34,116 bases of DNA from Bacteroidaceae bacterium. Lineage in GTDB: Bacteria > Bacteroidota > Bacteroidia > Bacteroidales > Bacteroidaceae. The DNA lies in assembly GCA_030843315.1 (NCBI GenBank), contig JAUUPT010000045.1, positions 1 through 34,116 of the forward strand. The letters run 5' to 3'. Positions within the stretch are counted from its first letter, which is position 1; every line of letters starts with the position of its first letter. Made by a program: the position numbers and the translations under genes. Shown here one piece after another: positions 1-8,227 of the stretch. Below the pieces are notes generated by a model, which did no database searches, was not told where the DNA came from, and saw only the letters and a list, made by a program, of their open reading frames with translations.

Positions 1-808
1 TAGTTACTTCTCTTACTTCAGGTTTTACGTTAGCCAATGCATTCTTGCAGTTAGCCAAGTCAGCTTGAGCTTGTGCCAGTTCTCTTCTATATCTGTTGAG
101 TTCTGCATTGATAGCATCCTCGTCGATATTGGAAGCAGCAACAAACTTCTTGCCACCGAAAGTATAAGCAACACCTAAATTCACGCGAGCAGTAGCTTCA
201 GCCTTACGACAGTCGCTTGCGTCACCGAAAATAGAAGGAGTTACACCCAGACGGCCTTCCAAGTTGATAGCCCACTTTGAGCTAAGATTGTAAGCCAGTC
301 CCAAACCTACTGTTGCACCGAAACGAGCTTTCAAACCGTCTTCAGTATAAGTAGAAGTCTGTTTGCCAGCAGCATCAATAGTAAGATCTGTATCTACTGC
401 CTTACCTAAGTTCATTGTAGGACCACCGAACACATAAAGATCAAATGCACGGTTAGGATTATAGCCACCGAACAAGTTGATTAGATTCAGCATAGCGTCC
501 AAGTTAATTTCACCGAACTTCTTGCAATAACGATGATAACCAGAATCCTGATCATCAAGGCTTTGCCAGATTCCACCTATTTGGCCACGTACGCCCCATA
601 CCGGAGTAATGTACTTACCAACAGAGATATTAAAGTTCATAGTCGGAGTATTAATACCATCATTGATAACGGCCATACCCCCAACACCTAATCCTACAAA
701 AATATTATCCGATGCCTTATCGGTATAATATTTCGTCTTTTCTTGCGCATTCACTGTTGCACAGGCACCTGCCAGCAACAATGAAGCTATTATTAATTTA
801 CTTTTCAT
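1..808 (-). CDS. OmpA-family outer-membrane beta-barrel protein (3' part cut off by window edge)
   Basis: The reading frame starts at the ATG at 808 and is open to the window edge, giving 269 residues without a stop. It begins with a signal peptide (MKSKLIIASLLLAGACATVNAQ). A repeat-poor, glycine/aromatic-rich stretch follows (about residues 30-215, with GLGVGGMAVIND, VWGVRGQIGG and KWAINLEGRLGVTP), typical of a small outer-membrane barrel. After it comes a hydrophilic, heptad-like stretch (INAELNRYRRELAQAQADLANCKN) that looks like the coiled coil preceding the OmpA peptidoglycan-binding domain in Bacteroides OmpA-like proteins. That last domain would lie outside the window. It follows the DUF3869-type gene by 53 bp with no terminator or good -7 box seen between, so cotranscription is likely. 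The family is inferred from the layout and from recall of Bacteroides homologues. The C-terminal domain is not visible. Confidence 0.75.
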   Translation of the reverse strand, partial: MKSKLIIASLLLAGACATVNAQEKTKYYTDKASDNIFVGLGVGGMAVINDGINTPTMNFNISVGKYITPVWGVRGQIGGIWQSLDDQDSGYHRYCKKFGEINLDAMLNLINLFGGYNPNRAFDLYVFGGPTMNLGKAVDTDLTIDAAGKQTSTYTEDGLKARFGATVGLGLAYNLSSKWAINLEGRLGVTPSIFGDASDCRKAEATARVNLGVAYTFGGKKFVAASNIDEDAINAELNRYRRELAQAQADLANCKNALANVKPEVREVT

Positions 809-861
809 TCTCGTTTTTACTTTTTTAGATTATACTATCAGTTAATTTTCAAAACCGATGA

Positions 862-1752
862 TTAGTCAGCCAATGAGATACCACCACCTGCGTTAGGATT
901 ACCACCATGACCATGTCCGTGTTCATAAGAACCTTCATGACCCGGGAAAGGCATTTCCTTAGGTTGAACAGAGATAGAGTAAATCGGGTTATAATAAGTA
1001 ACCTTAGCTACTAAATCACCAGAAGCGATTGAAGTGAAAGTATAAACAACATTAGCAGGTTGAATTGTATATTCTGCAGTATACAAAGACCATGCAGATG
1101 CCTGGAATTTACCTTCAGTTTCTGCAGTACTTTCATTCTTAACAGCCATTTTATCCTTAATTGCAGCATTCAATTCGACAGAAGTAACCAATATTTCAGC
1201 ATTAACTTTCGTAGCATCAGCTGTTTTATTCCAAGTTGCAGTGTAGTCAGTCAAATAATCTGATGCATTCTCAGCCCAAGTAATACCAGCGTGAGAATGA
1301 CCTACAGTTGCATTACCATATTCCACTGTCGGAGCACCTGCATTTACAGCAGATCCAGCTTCAATATTAAATACTGAACTCAACAAAATAACCGGTGAGT
1401 AGGATAATGTTTGACCAGCAGCAACAGCCGGATAGTCAACCGTAGCTGTTCCTGTAGCAGTTTTACCATCAGCATCTTTGAAGGTCGCAGTAATAGTAGC
1501 TTTACCACTAGGCAAAGCCTTATCACTTGCTGTAGATGTAATAGTCTCAGCACCAGTAATCTCAACCTTTGCTGTTACATTTACATTTGTTGCTGCATCA
1601 ATTACAGTCGGAGTGAAACAAACCATCGCAGGGTTTGGCTCAAATTTCACATTGAATTCTTCTTTTTCGCAAGAAGTGAAAGTTGTAGCTAATGCTACTA
1701 CGGCCAGCGCAAATACTGCACTCATGCCATTTAAGAATTTAATCTTCTTCAT
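862..1752 (-). CDS. DUF3869-type lipoprotein with His/Gly-rich C-terminal tail
   Basis: This is a 296-residue protein starting at ATG 1752. Its N-terminus is a lipoprotein signal with Cys28 as the probable lipidation site, followed by Glu-Lys-Glu-Glu, an acidic pattern like Bacteroides surface-export signals. The body is Thr/Ala/Val-rich and looks like beta-sandwich repeats. It has an HSH motif near the middle (VGHSHAGITW), and the last 30 residues are rich in His and Gly (HEGSYEHGHGHGG). The opening sequence matches what I remember of the Bacteroides-specific DUF3869 family, which has no assigned biochemical function. It begins 13 bp after the YjbH-like gene and precedes the OmpA-like gene, so the three probably form one operon and one envelope module. 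Metal binding by the tail is inference only. Confidence 0.7.
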   Translation of the reverse strand: MKKIKFLNGMSAVFALAVVALATTFTSCEKEEFNVKFEPNPAMVCFTPTVIDAATNVNVTAKVEITGAETITSTASDKALPSGKATITATFKDADGKTATGTATVDYPAVAAGQTLSYSPVILLSSVFNIEAGSAVNAGAPTVEYGNATVGHSHAGITWAENASDYLTDYTATWNKTADATKVNAEILVTSVELNAAIKDKMAVKNESTAETEGKFQASAWSLYTAEYTIQPANVVYTFTSIASGDLVAKVTYYNPIYSISVQPKEMPFPGHEGSYEHGHGHGGNPNAGGGISLAD

Positions 1753-1765
1753 CTCAATAAATTAA

Positions 1766-3025
1766 TTAAAAATTTAACAATTCTGACTTAATAAAATATG
1801 GGTTAAAACTATTTTCTTCCATTATATTATCACTCGCTTCTGCTTTATATTGCTTGTAATAGTATCTTTCATTACCTGCATTATAAATAATACCCATGTT
1901 GGCAGAAGTATTCACACGTGGTATATATCCTTTCCTCTTATACTTGTAAGGAGGCAATGCCACTTGAAATCGAAACCCGCCATTCGCCTTTGCATCTTTT
2001 GCTTTCATTGCATAAAAGCCTATAGAACAATATCGAAAATGTCGAATCATTTCAAACTTAACACCTTTCTCCTTCTGCAGATAACTTTCTGCTTTCAGAT
2101 TAAACTGGGTATTAAATTGCGGCCAGTAAAAGCTACCACCTACTGTCCACGTAATGAGTGCTGTTGATGGATCATAAGCATAGCGGAATCCATCCCAATA
2201 CCCCATTCCAGTATATCCAATCTGAGCCATCACAGAGAACCGTTCATCTTTGAAAGGATGAAAGAACTCTATATCAGCGCCATATCGGTCGGCATTAAAA
2301 AAGCCGACAGTAGCTTTAGCGAACACATTATATGGCAACCGAAAGCGTTGCGATACCGTAATATGTCCCGGATGAATTTTATCTTCCAACTTCCCATACC
2401 CATCATTATAAACGGGAATTTTCAATTGTCCGGTAACCTTCATTCCCTTCCAAAGCGAAACTTCTATGGCAGGACTCAAATCAAACAAGACTTGATAAAT
2501 CTGTGTAAGAATCAAGTTCTTGAATGCTAATTGAGGATACACCAATACATCAACCTTAAACAAAGAACTATTTTTCAACTTTACTCTCCGCGCCTCTTTC
2601 CATGCATCACCAAGTTCGTAACTGACATCCCAGTCTTTACGTTCAACTTGAGGAACGGTATCACCCTTCATAGGATGATAATAAAGCGAAATCTGTGGCA
2701 CATTGTTATTCAAAACAATAATCCGACATGGCTTTTGTTCCGGCAGACCCATTTTTTGAATAACATCCACCGCCTTACCTATGCCGACACCTTCCAGACG
2801 ATATGCGGAATTCTGCAGAACATATATACGTTCATTGCCGTCTTCCGTCCACCCTACATTTTCAAATCCCATCTCTACTAAAGTATTAACGGTACTTTCC
2901 CCCGTTTGACAAAACCCTTTTAAAGGAAGCAAACAGTATAAAAAGAACGCCGCACATCGTGCTATTGTTTTAGTATTTAGGAACTTTCTTATGTTAGAGT
3001 TTTTGCTCCTCATCTTTTCAACCAT
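1766..3025 (-). CDS. YjbH-like outer-membrane protein
   Basis: The product is about 419 residues. The open frame can be extended to a TTG at 3085, but that TTG lies inside the -33 box of a canonical promoter, so translation must begin downstream, at ATG 3025 or 3013. A hydrophobic stretch (ARCAAFFLYCLLPLKGFCQ) serves as the signal peptide. The N-terminal part holds a GFENVGW...YVLQNSAYR pattern and an IIVLNNNVPQISLYYHP stretch. The rest is rich in alternating aromatic strands (FAKATVGFFNADRYGADIEF, GGFRFQVALPPYKYKRKGY), as expected for a beta-barrel. This resembles YjbH (DUF940) proteins, which in enterobacteria belong to exopolysaccharide yjbEFGH operons. Here no yjbE, F or G partner is visible; the downstream genes are a DUF3869-type lipoprotein and an OmpA-like barrel. 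The family call is moderate and the function is unknown. Confidence 0.6.
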   Translation of the reverse strand: MVEKMRSKNSNIRKFLNTKTIARCAAFFLYCLLPLKGFCQTGESTVNTLVEMGFENVGWTEDGNERIYVLQNSAYRLEGVGIGKAVDVIQKMGLPEQKPCRIIVLNNNVPQISLYYHPMKGDTVPQVERKDWDVSYELGDAWKEARRVKLKNSSLFKVDVLVYPQLAFKNLILTQIYQVLFDLSPAIEVSLWKGMKVTGQLKIPVYNDGYGKLEDKIHPGHITVSQRFRLPYNVFAKATVGFFNADRYGADIEFFHPFKDERFSVMAQIGYTGMGYWDGFRYAYDPSTALITWTVGGSFYWPQFNTQFNLKAESYLQKEKGVKFEMIRHFRYCSIGFYAMKAKDAKANGGFRFQVALPPYKYKRKGYIPRVNTSANMGIIYNAGNERYYYKQYKAEASDNIMEENSFNPYFIKSELLNF

Positions 3026-3055
3026 TTTTGTATCCGTATGGCACAAAATATGGTG

Positions 3056-3086
3056 CAAAAATAGACACTTTTTTAATAATACCAAA
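3056..3086 (-). promoter_or_regulatory. Promoter of the YjbH-like/DUF3869/OmpA-like operon
   Basis: On the minus strand TTTG (3086-3083) is followed after exactly 19 bp by TATTTTTG (3063-3056). This is a full match to the Bacteroides sigma-ABfr consensus TTTG-N19-TAnnTTTG. The predicted transcript start is near 3050, leaving a leader of only about 25-37 nt before the candidate ATGs at 3025 and 3013. Confidence 0.75.
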
Positions 3087-3100
3087 GATTTTTATCCAAA

Positions 3101-3682
3101 AAAATGAAGTCATGCGGCTTTTTCTTCAAAAACGCTCAACAAATACATAGAATAGGCTACAATAAACGTATTAATTGCTATCAACAAATAAAAAGAGATA
3201 TGCATATTTGCCACATAGATTGTTCTTTTTTACGTCAAATAGTTACTTTTTACCAAATATTGCTAACACGCCCTTACCCCCATAAAATAGGCGAAAGTAA
3301 AAGCTAGCTACAGGATAAAGAATAAATATGCAACAACAATACACATATTAGATATAACATGCAGGAAAAGACATATAGAAAACTTTTTATCAGCAGGAAA
3401 AGAATATTTGGCAAGCAAGAGGAAAATGTATATATTTTTCAAACACAATATAACAATTATCTATCCCCCCTCTGACATATTCCAAGGGGGTGATTTTTAT
3501 TTTAGTAAATTCTCCCCAGAGATTTACTAAATTCTTCCTGGAAATTTAGTAAAACTCCGAAGCACTTTTAGTAAACAGAAAAAGCTCTCTTCAAACAAAC
3601 AGGGATATTGTCCGGATTTCAAACAAACAGCTGATGAATCACACAATGGTTCTATGCCAATAACAACAGCAAATAAAAGAAA
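3101..3682. other. Intergenic region with repeats and no convincing gene
   Basis: This AT-rich stretch lies between the PCMD-gene terminator and the YjbH promoter. It holds a 6-bp C/G hairpin (CCCCCT 3466-3471 with AGGGGG 3485-3490) followed by a T-rich run on the plus strand. It also holds the four-unit 22-bp array at 3501-3588 and a direct repeat of TTCAAACAAACAG at 3590-3602 and 3618-3630. A 67-codon plus-strand frame at 3104-3307 has no ribosome binding site or recognisable content. Confidence 0.6.
3501..3588. repeat. Four-unit 22-bp-period array of TTTAnTAAA
   Basis: The near-palindrome TTTA-N-TAAA occurs at 3501-3509, 3523-3531, 3545-3553 and 3567-3575, so the centres (3505, 3527, 3549, 3571) are exactly 22 bp apart. 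The central base is G, C, G, G. The first two units also share the following TTCT. Units 1 and 2 form a 10-bp perfect inverted repeat (3501-3510 with 3522-3531). Twenty-two bp is about two helical turns, so all sites would face the same side of the DNA. Confidence 0.85.
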
Positions 3683-3717
3683 AATGCCTCACGTTTCAAA
3701 GGCAAACGCGAGGCATT
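3683..3717 (-). terminator. Rho-independent terminator after the PCMD gene
   Basis: A long stem pairs AATGCCTC-CGTTT with AAACG-GAGGCATT (one G-T pair) around a short loop. On the minus strand it is followed by TTTTCTTTTATTT. It ends the sulfation operon just after the stop codon at 3744. Confidence 0.85.
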
Positions 3718-3743
3718 CATTTTATATAGAGACGAGAAAATTA

Positions 3744-4721
3744 TCAATATATCAACTTCACATTATCAATCCACAGCGAGTTTCCCGGAGAACCGATATA
3801 AGCGCCGCCATGGCTGGAAGCGAACTGCAATAACAAGTGAGTGGGCACATCATCTTTGGTTCCCCAAGCCACCTCTCTAACAGGAACGCTTTCTCCTTTA
3901 CTGTTGACAGCATAGCGTTCATCAACCTGAAGCCGCATCATGTGTGCCTTGTATGCAGGATCACCGGTAATATCACCGTACAGAATGGAATAAGTGGCAT
4001 TATTGCGCCAATCGGTAGTATTGTAATAGCGAACTACCATTGTACCTACACGTTTAGCATAAATATTACCCTTTTCATCTTCCCAACGCTTTTGCAAAAA
4101 TAAAACAACAGTAGGAAAATCCTTTCCTTCCACATCGGTAATACGGCTGAATCCCGTGGCACGAATACGCTTCTCTCGGTCAGATAATTTCACTTTATAA
4201 TCAAACTGAATAGCGATGGGCTTCTTGGTAAAAGGGATACCGGAATTCAACATCTTCTGTGGATTTTTAGTCCCTTTAATAGGTTCGTGTACTTCACCCA
4301 AAAACATGGAGCCCGCTGCCAATACGGTAATATCTACAATCCCGAATACCTTTACACTCTCCATACGGGTATCCAAACGGGCGCAAAAACCATCTCCCCT
4401 CTTCTCGGGAAAGACAGAAGTATTGGTTTTGGTAATGCCAGCTACCCGTGCCATTACATTGGATGTCCCCCACGGAGAACCTCCCATATTCTTATATTCC
4501 TTGTTTTCGCGAATTGTAGCAGTAGGACCGATGGCATATACATTCTTCGTTGCCCCGCCGATAATACCGGATTCCTTGATTTGACGGTCAATCCATTGAT
4601 CCATATTTCCGAAAGGAATCACCTCTGTTTCATGCTGTTGCGCCGATACACTTCCACAGCAGAGCATGGCGGACAGCATTCCTAACATACAAGCTTTCAT
4701 TTGAACCATATTTATTGTCAT
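3744..4721 (-). CDS. Secreted PCMD (putative carbohydrate metabolism domain) protein
   Basis: The product is 325 residues from the ATG at 4721, which overlaps the sulfotransferase stop codon as ATGA and suggests translational coupling. A longer frame begins with GTG at 4736 and is less likely; ATG 4709 is another option. The N-terminus is a signal peptide (ACMLGMLSAMLCCGSVSAQQ). The mature part includes NMDQWIDRQIKESGIIGG, GTSNVMARV, a VFGIVDITVLAAGSMFLGE stretch, and a C-terminal end of LLLQFASSHGGAYIGSPG then SLWIDNVKLIY. This pattern (jelly-roll-like, ending in LWIDNVKL) matches my memory of the PCMD family (PF13201) of Bacteroidetes, whose function is not established. It is the last gene of the sulfation operon and the only one predicted to be exported, so a role in handling the sulfonation substrate or product is a reasonable inference, not shown. 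Confidence 0.7.
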   Translation of the reverse strand: MTINMVQMKACMLGMLSAMLCCGSVSAQQHETEVIPFGNMDQWIDRQIKESGIIGGATKNVYAIGPTATIRENKEYKNMGGSPWGTSNVMARVAGITKTNTSVFPEKRGDGFCARLDTRMESVKVFGIVDITVLAAGSMFLGEVHEPIKGTKNPQKMLNSGIPFTKKPIAIQFDYKVKLSDREKRIRATGFSRITDVEGKDFPTVVLFLQKRWEDEKGNIYAKRVGTMVVRYYNTTDWRNNATYSILYGDITGDPAYKAHMMRLQVDERYAVNSKGESVPVREVAWGTKDDVPTHLLLQFASSHGGAYIGSPGNSLWIDNVKLIY

Positions 4722-5824
4722 ACCTCGTATTTCCACTGCTCCAATGCAAAGTTCCAGTTATCCTGAACCAGTTGCACGGTGCGTTCATCATACTTATACT
4801 TATTCTTTTTATAGCCTTTCTTCCCGCCGACATACTTCTCGATCTCAGCACGCGCCTCTGCAAAGCCGGGAATAGACAAAGCGTCATAGATATGCTCAGT
4901 CATCCCCATTGCATCCGCCTCAAAGTCTTCAAACTTCACTTCTATCAGATTACCTGCGGGGATACTTGCCTTGTCCGCCTCGTACTTATGGTATAGATTT
5001 GCGTAAATGGACAAAATGTTCTTTTCCAGCTCTTCGCTACTGATATCCTGCAACTTCAGAGGCTGGATAGTATTGGTGAAGAAGCTACGGGTACTCTCGA
5101 ACACCGTATACGGATTGCGCATCAAGTAGATGAACTTTGCATTGGGGAACATCTTAACAAGTTCCTTCACACGCCCTGTATGAGGCGGATTCTTGCTTAG
5201 GAACTGGGTACCGTTCGTATTCCAGAGAGAAATCTTTATCAGTTTGACAAACGTCTCTTCAAACACTTTCAGTTCAGCTTCCGTAATGTCATTAAACAGC
5301 AGATACTTATCGGCATACTCCTGCTGGTACTTGGGAAGAAACCAGAAGTTATAATAAGTATAAGGCATCATATTCGCCAATGCAAACTCCTCTTCCTGAG
5401 GAAGATCCACTGCCAATTCCATATTATCAGTAGGACGTTTATCCGGCATCAGCCAACTCATATTCTTCTTGAAGAATGGCTGTCCCCACATCATCAGATG
5501 CGGAAACACAGTCTGATAAGTGGTATTGTAGCCGAAATGCTTGTCGCAAGAAAAGACATTATGCACAAACGTCGTTCCGCTGCGCCAATGCCCCAAGATA
5601 AATACAGGATCATGCTCCAACGGCTTATCAGCCAACATCTTTTCGTAGCGCCTGTCTTGCAAAGGCACCAATGTAGACAACAGGCGACAAACCGCTTTCG
5701 TCAAACGGTACTTACCTTTATAAGCAGCGTCTATTTCACGGCCTCCCGTGAAATCTTTGAATGTTTTCCAATCGGCACCCACCAGGGTGTTTATCGGAAG
5801 TTTGTTGAATTCGAGTAAACCCAT
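4718..5824 (-). CDS. PAPS-dependent sulfotransferase
   Basis: This 368-residue cytosolic protein has no signal peptide. It carries the two PAPS-binding signatures of sulfotransferases: the 5'-phosphosulfate loop GHWRSGTT at residues 78-85, and the 3'-phosphate segment IYLMRNPYTVFESTRSFF at about 232-249 with Arg236 and Ser245 in the expected places. A conserved acidic stretch (LPQEEEFALA, about 141-150) and a C-terminal GGKKGYKKNKY segment complete the Sulfotransfer_3-like fold. Its gene sits 8 bp after cysN and overlaps the PCMD gene by 4 bp. Linked genes make PAPS and degrade PAP, so it is the likely consumer of PAPS. In B. thetaiotaomicron, a sulfotransferase in a cluster of this composition (BT_0416, from memory) sulfonates cholesterol and other steroids. 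A similar substrate here is inference from context and family. Confidence 0.9.
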   Translation of the reverse strand: MGLLEFNKLPINTLVGADWKTFKDFTGGREIDAAYKGKYRLTKAVCRLLSTLVPLQDRRYEKMLADKPLEHDPVFILGHWRSGTTFVHNVFSCDKHFGYNTTYQTVFPHLMMWGQPFFKKNMSWLMPDKRPTDNMELAVDLPQEEEFALANMMPYTYYNFWFLPKYQQEYADKYLLFNDITEAELKVFEETFVKLIKISLWNTNGTQFLSKNPPHTGRVKELVKMFPNAKFIYLMRNPYTVFESTRSFFTNTIQPLKLQDISSEELEKNILSIYANLYHKYEADKASIPAGNLIEVKFEDFEADAMGMTEHIYDALSIPGFAEARAEIEKYVGGKKGYKKNKYKYDERTVQLVQDNWNFALEQWKYEV

Positions 5825-5832
5825 TGTATCCG

Positions 5833-7290
5833 TTATTTATTGATTCTGACTTCAATACCTTGACGTCCCAGTTCTTTCACAGCCTTCTCCACAGCCTCGT
5901 AATGTTCGGGAGCGATGCCCAATTGGGGTAAATCGAGCACAGGAAGGTCGGCAGAAAGATGCATGTCGCGATCTTCTACCCGGTCGATAATCATGCCGAC
6001 AGCACTGGTATTATTGGTTATCGGATCAATCAGAATGAACGAACCGCAGGATTTATTCTTCTGATACGGATCGAAGAACAACTCTTTGGCAGTAGTCAGC
6101 ACTACGCGGGCTATCTGATTCAGTTGCATCGGCAGCGTTTCTTTTGTCAGCCTTCCGTTCTCTATGGACAGATGCTCCATCGTATTGACATCTACCTTAT
6201 ACTTGATACTGTCAATACGCGTACGGCTCAAATTAGTAGTTTGCTTGATGAAGAACGACTTATTGACATCCATCGGCTCTTCGTCCATCCACACCAGCAT
6301 GGTCTCAAAGTTACGGTCCATGATAGGCAGGTTATCCGGATGCACTAACATCTCACCTCTCGACACGTCTATTTCATCTTCCAGCGTCAGCGTTACCGAC
6401 TGGGGCGGAAAGGCGTAGTCCAGTTCTCCGTCATAAGTCACGATACTCTTGATATGAGACTTCTTGCCGGAAGGCAATGCCATCACCTCATCCCCCTTAC
6501 GCACAATGCCGGAAGCAACTTTACCGCAAAAACCACGGAAGTTGAGATTGGGACGCAGCACATATTGCACCGGAAAACGGAAGTCTTCGAGGTTATGGTC
6601 ATTGTCGATATGCACCGTCTCCAGGAAATCAAGCAGAGAAACGCCCTTATACCACGGTGTGCGTTCCGACTTCTCCACCACATTATCACCATCCAAGGCT
6701 GACAGAGGTATACAGTTCACATCAGGAATCCCCAACGGGGCTATAAACTTCTTATATTCATCGACTATCTCATTGAAACGCTCTTCCGAGAAATCCACCA
6801 AATCCATCTTGTTGACGGCAAGCACCACATGCTTGATACCAAGCAGCGATACAAGGAAAGTATGTCGGCGCGTCTGTGTGATAACACCCATACGGGCATC
6901 TACCAGGATGATTGCCAGATTAGCGGTAGAACCGCCGGTAATCATGTTGCGCGTATATTGTTCATGTCCCGGAGTGTCGGCTATGATAAACTTGCGATTA
7001 TTCGTGGAGAAATAGCGGTAAGCCACATCAATGGTGATACCCTGTTCACGTTCCGCCTTCAGTCCGTCCAGCAACAATGCGTAGTCTATATGGTCACCTG
7101 CATTCCCCATCCGCTTGCTGTCACGTTCCAAAGCATCCAACTGGTCTTCATACAGTTTCTTGCTATCGAACAACAAACGCCCTATCAACGTAGACTTTCC
7201 ATCATCTACCGAACCGGCCGTCAGCAACCTCAATAAGTCCTTTTGTTCATCCTTATCCAGAAAGGCTTTTATATCTAATTTATTATCCAT
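5833..7290 (-). CDS. cysN: Sulfate adenylyltransferase subunit 1 (GTPase, CysN)
   Basis: The product is 485 residues from ATG 7290. A 20-codon upstream extension to 7350 overlaps cysD and is not needed. CysN is the GTP-hydrolysing subunit that drives CysD to make adenylylsulfate (APS) from ATP and sulfate. GTPase motifs are clear: G1 GSVDDGKST (26-34), G3 DTPGHEQY (105-112) and G4 NKMD (160-163). EF-Tu-like beta-barrel domains follow (from about residue 235, FPVQYVLRPNLNFRGF). It is not fused to CysC, unlike CysNC proteins; a separate cysC lies upstream. It begins 19 bp after cysD. Confidence 0.96.
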   Translation of the reverse strand: MDNKLDIKAFLDKDEQKDLLRLLTAGSVDDGKSTLIGRLLFDSKKLYEDQLDALERDSKRMGNAGDHIDYALLLDGLKAEREQGITIDVAYRYFSTNNRKFIIADTPGHEQYTRNMITGGSTANLAIILVDARMGVITQTRRHTFLVSLLGIKHVVLAVNKMDLVDFSEERFNEIVDEYKKFIAPLGIPDVNCIPLSALDGDNVVEKSERTPWYKGVSLLDFLETVHIDNDHNLEDFRFPVQYVLRPNLNFRGFCGKVASGIVRKGDEVMALPSGKKSHIKSIVTYDGELDYAFPPQSVTLTLEDEIDVSRGEMLVHPDNLPIMDRNFETMLVWMDEEPMDVNKSFFIKQTTNLSRTRIDSIKYKVDVNTMEHLSIENGRLTKETLPMQLNQIARVVLTTAKELFFDPYQKNKSCGSFILIDPITNNTSAVGMIIDRVEDRDMHLSADLPVLDLPQLGIAPEHYEAVEKAVKELGRQGIEVRINK

Positions 7291-7309
7291 CTTCTTACTA
7301 ATTTGATGA

Positions 7310-8221
7310 TTAAAAATACCCTTCGCGCTTCTTCTGCTCCATACTTGCATCCTGGTCGAAGTCGATTACGCGGGTAGTGCGTTCACTCTTGGTAGTCGTC
7401 ATCATCTCCTCAACGATCTTTTCAATCGTATCGGCACTACTTTCTACAGCACCCGTCAACGGCCAACATCCCAAGGTACGGAAGCGCACCATACGCATCT
7501 TTATCTGATCGCGATACTGTTCGGGCAGGCGGTCGTCATCGGCCATAATCAGGTTTCCGTCAATCTCTACACAAGGACGTTCTTTTGCAAAATACAAGGG
7601 CACGATAGGAATATTCTCCAATCGGATATATTGCCAAATATCCAGTTCCGTCCAGTTGCTCAGCGGGAATACACGAATACTCTCGCCCTTATGCACACGG
7701 GCATTGTAGATATCCCACAATTCCGGGCGCTGGTTCTTCGGGTCCCATTGATGGAACTTATCACGAAAGGAGAAGATACGCTCCTTGGCACGCGACTTCT
7801 CTTCATCACGGCGGGCACCTCCGAAAGCGGCATCAAACTTATATTTATCCAACGCATGAAGCAGAGCTTGCGTCTTCATCAAGTCCGTATGCACCTTACT
7901 GCCGTGCGTAAACGGTCCTACTCCTGCATGAAAAGCTTCCATATTGCTCTCCACAATCAGATTCCAACCGAACTTCTTAGCGTACTCGTCACGGAACTTT
8001 ATCATCTCCTTAAACTTCCACTTAGAATCAATGTGCATCAACGGAAACGGCACTTTACCCGGATAGAACGCCTTCTCGGCCAAACGCACCATCACCGAAG
8101 AATCCTTTCCAATGCTATACAGCATCACCGGATTCTCAAACTCCGCCGCCACTTCACGGATAATATGAATGGACTCTGCTTCGAGTTCTTTCAAATGGCT
8201 TAATTTATAGTCTTCTTTCAT
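7310..8221 (-). CDS. cysD: Sulfate adenylyltransferase subunit 2 (CysD)
   Basis: The product is 303 residues from ATG 8221; the frame extends two codons to a TTG at 8227, but the ATG is preferred. It is the catalytic subunit of ATP sulfurylase and forms APS from ATP and sulfate. It shows the PP-loop SIGKDSSVM (residues 36-44), the GGARRDEEKSRAKERIFSFRD region, the LSNWTELDIWQYI segment and the C-terminal RTLGCWPLTGAVES motif, all typical of CysD. It lies 6 bp after cysC and 19 bp before cysN. The CysDN pair is complete, so sulfate activation should be functional. Confidence 0.96.
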   Translation of the reverse strand: MKEDYKLSHLKELEAESIHIIREVAAEFENPVMLYSIGKDSSVMVRLAEKAFYPGKVPFPLMHIDSKWKFKEMIKFRDEYAKKFGWNLIVESNMEAFHAGVGPFTHGSKVHTDLMKTQALLHALDKYKFDAAFGGARRDEEKSRAKERIFSFRDKFHQWDPKNQRPELWDIYNARVHKGESIRVFPLSNWTELDIWQYIRLENIPIVPLYFAKERPCVEIDGNLIMADDDRLPEQYRDQIKMRMVRFRTLGCWPLTGAVESSADTIEKIVEEMMTTTKSERTTRVIDFDQDASMEQKKREGYF

Positions 8222-8227
8222 TATCAA

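Noticed and set aside
3104..3307. 67-codon plus-strand frame upstream of the YjbH promoter
   Set aside because: No ribosome binding site, no recognisable content, and it lies in AT-rich repeat-bearing intergenic DNA.
3466..3490. Plus-strand intrinsic terminator (C6/G5 hairpin followed by T-rich DNA)
   Set aside because: No plus-strand gene lies upstream, so a terminator role has no client; it is kept only as a hairpin within the intergenic region.
6464..8203. Long plus-strand frames antisense to cysN and cysD (183 and 190 codons)
   Set aside because: They are shadows of strongly conserved minus-strand genes, and their translations have no family-like pattern.
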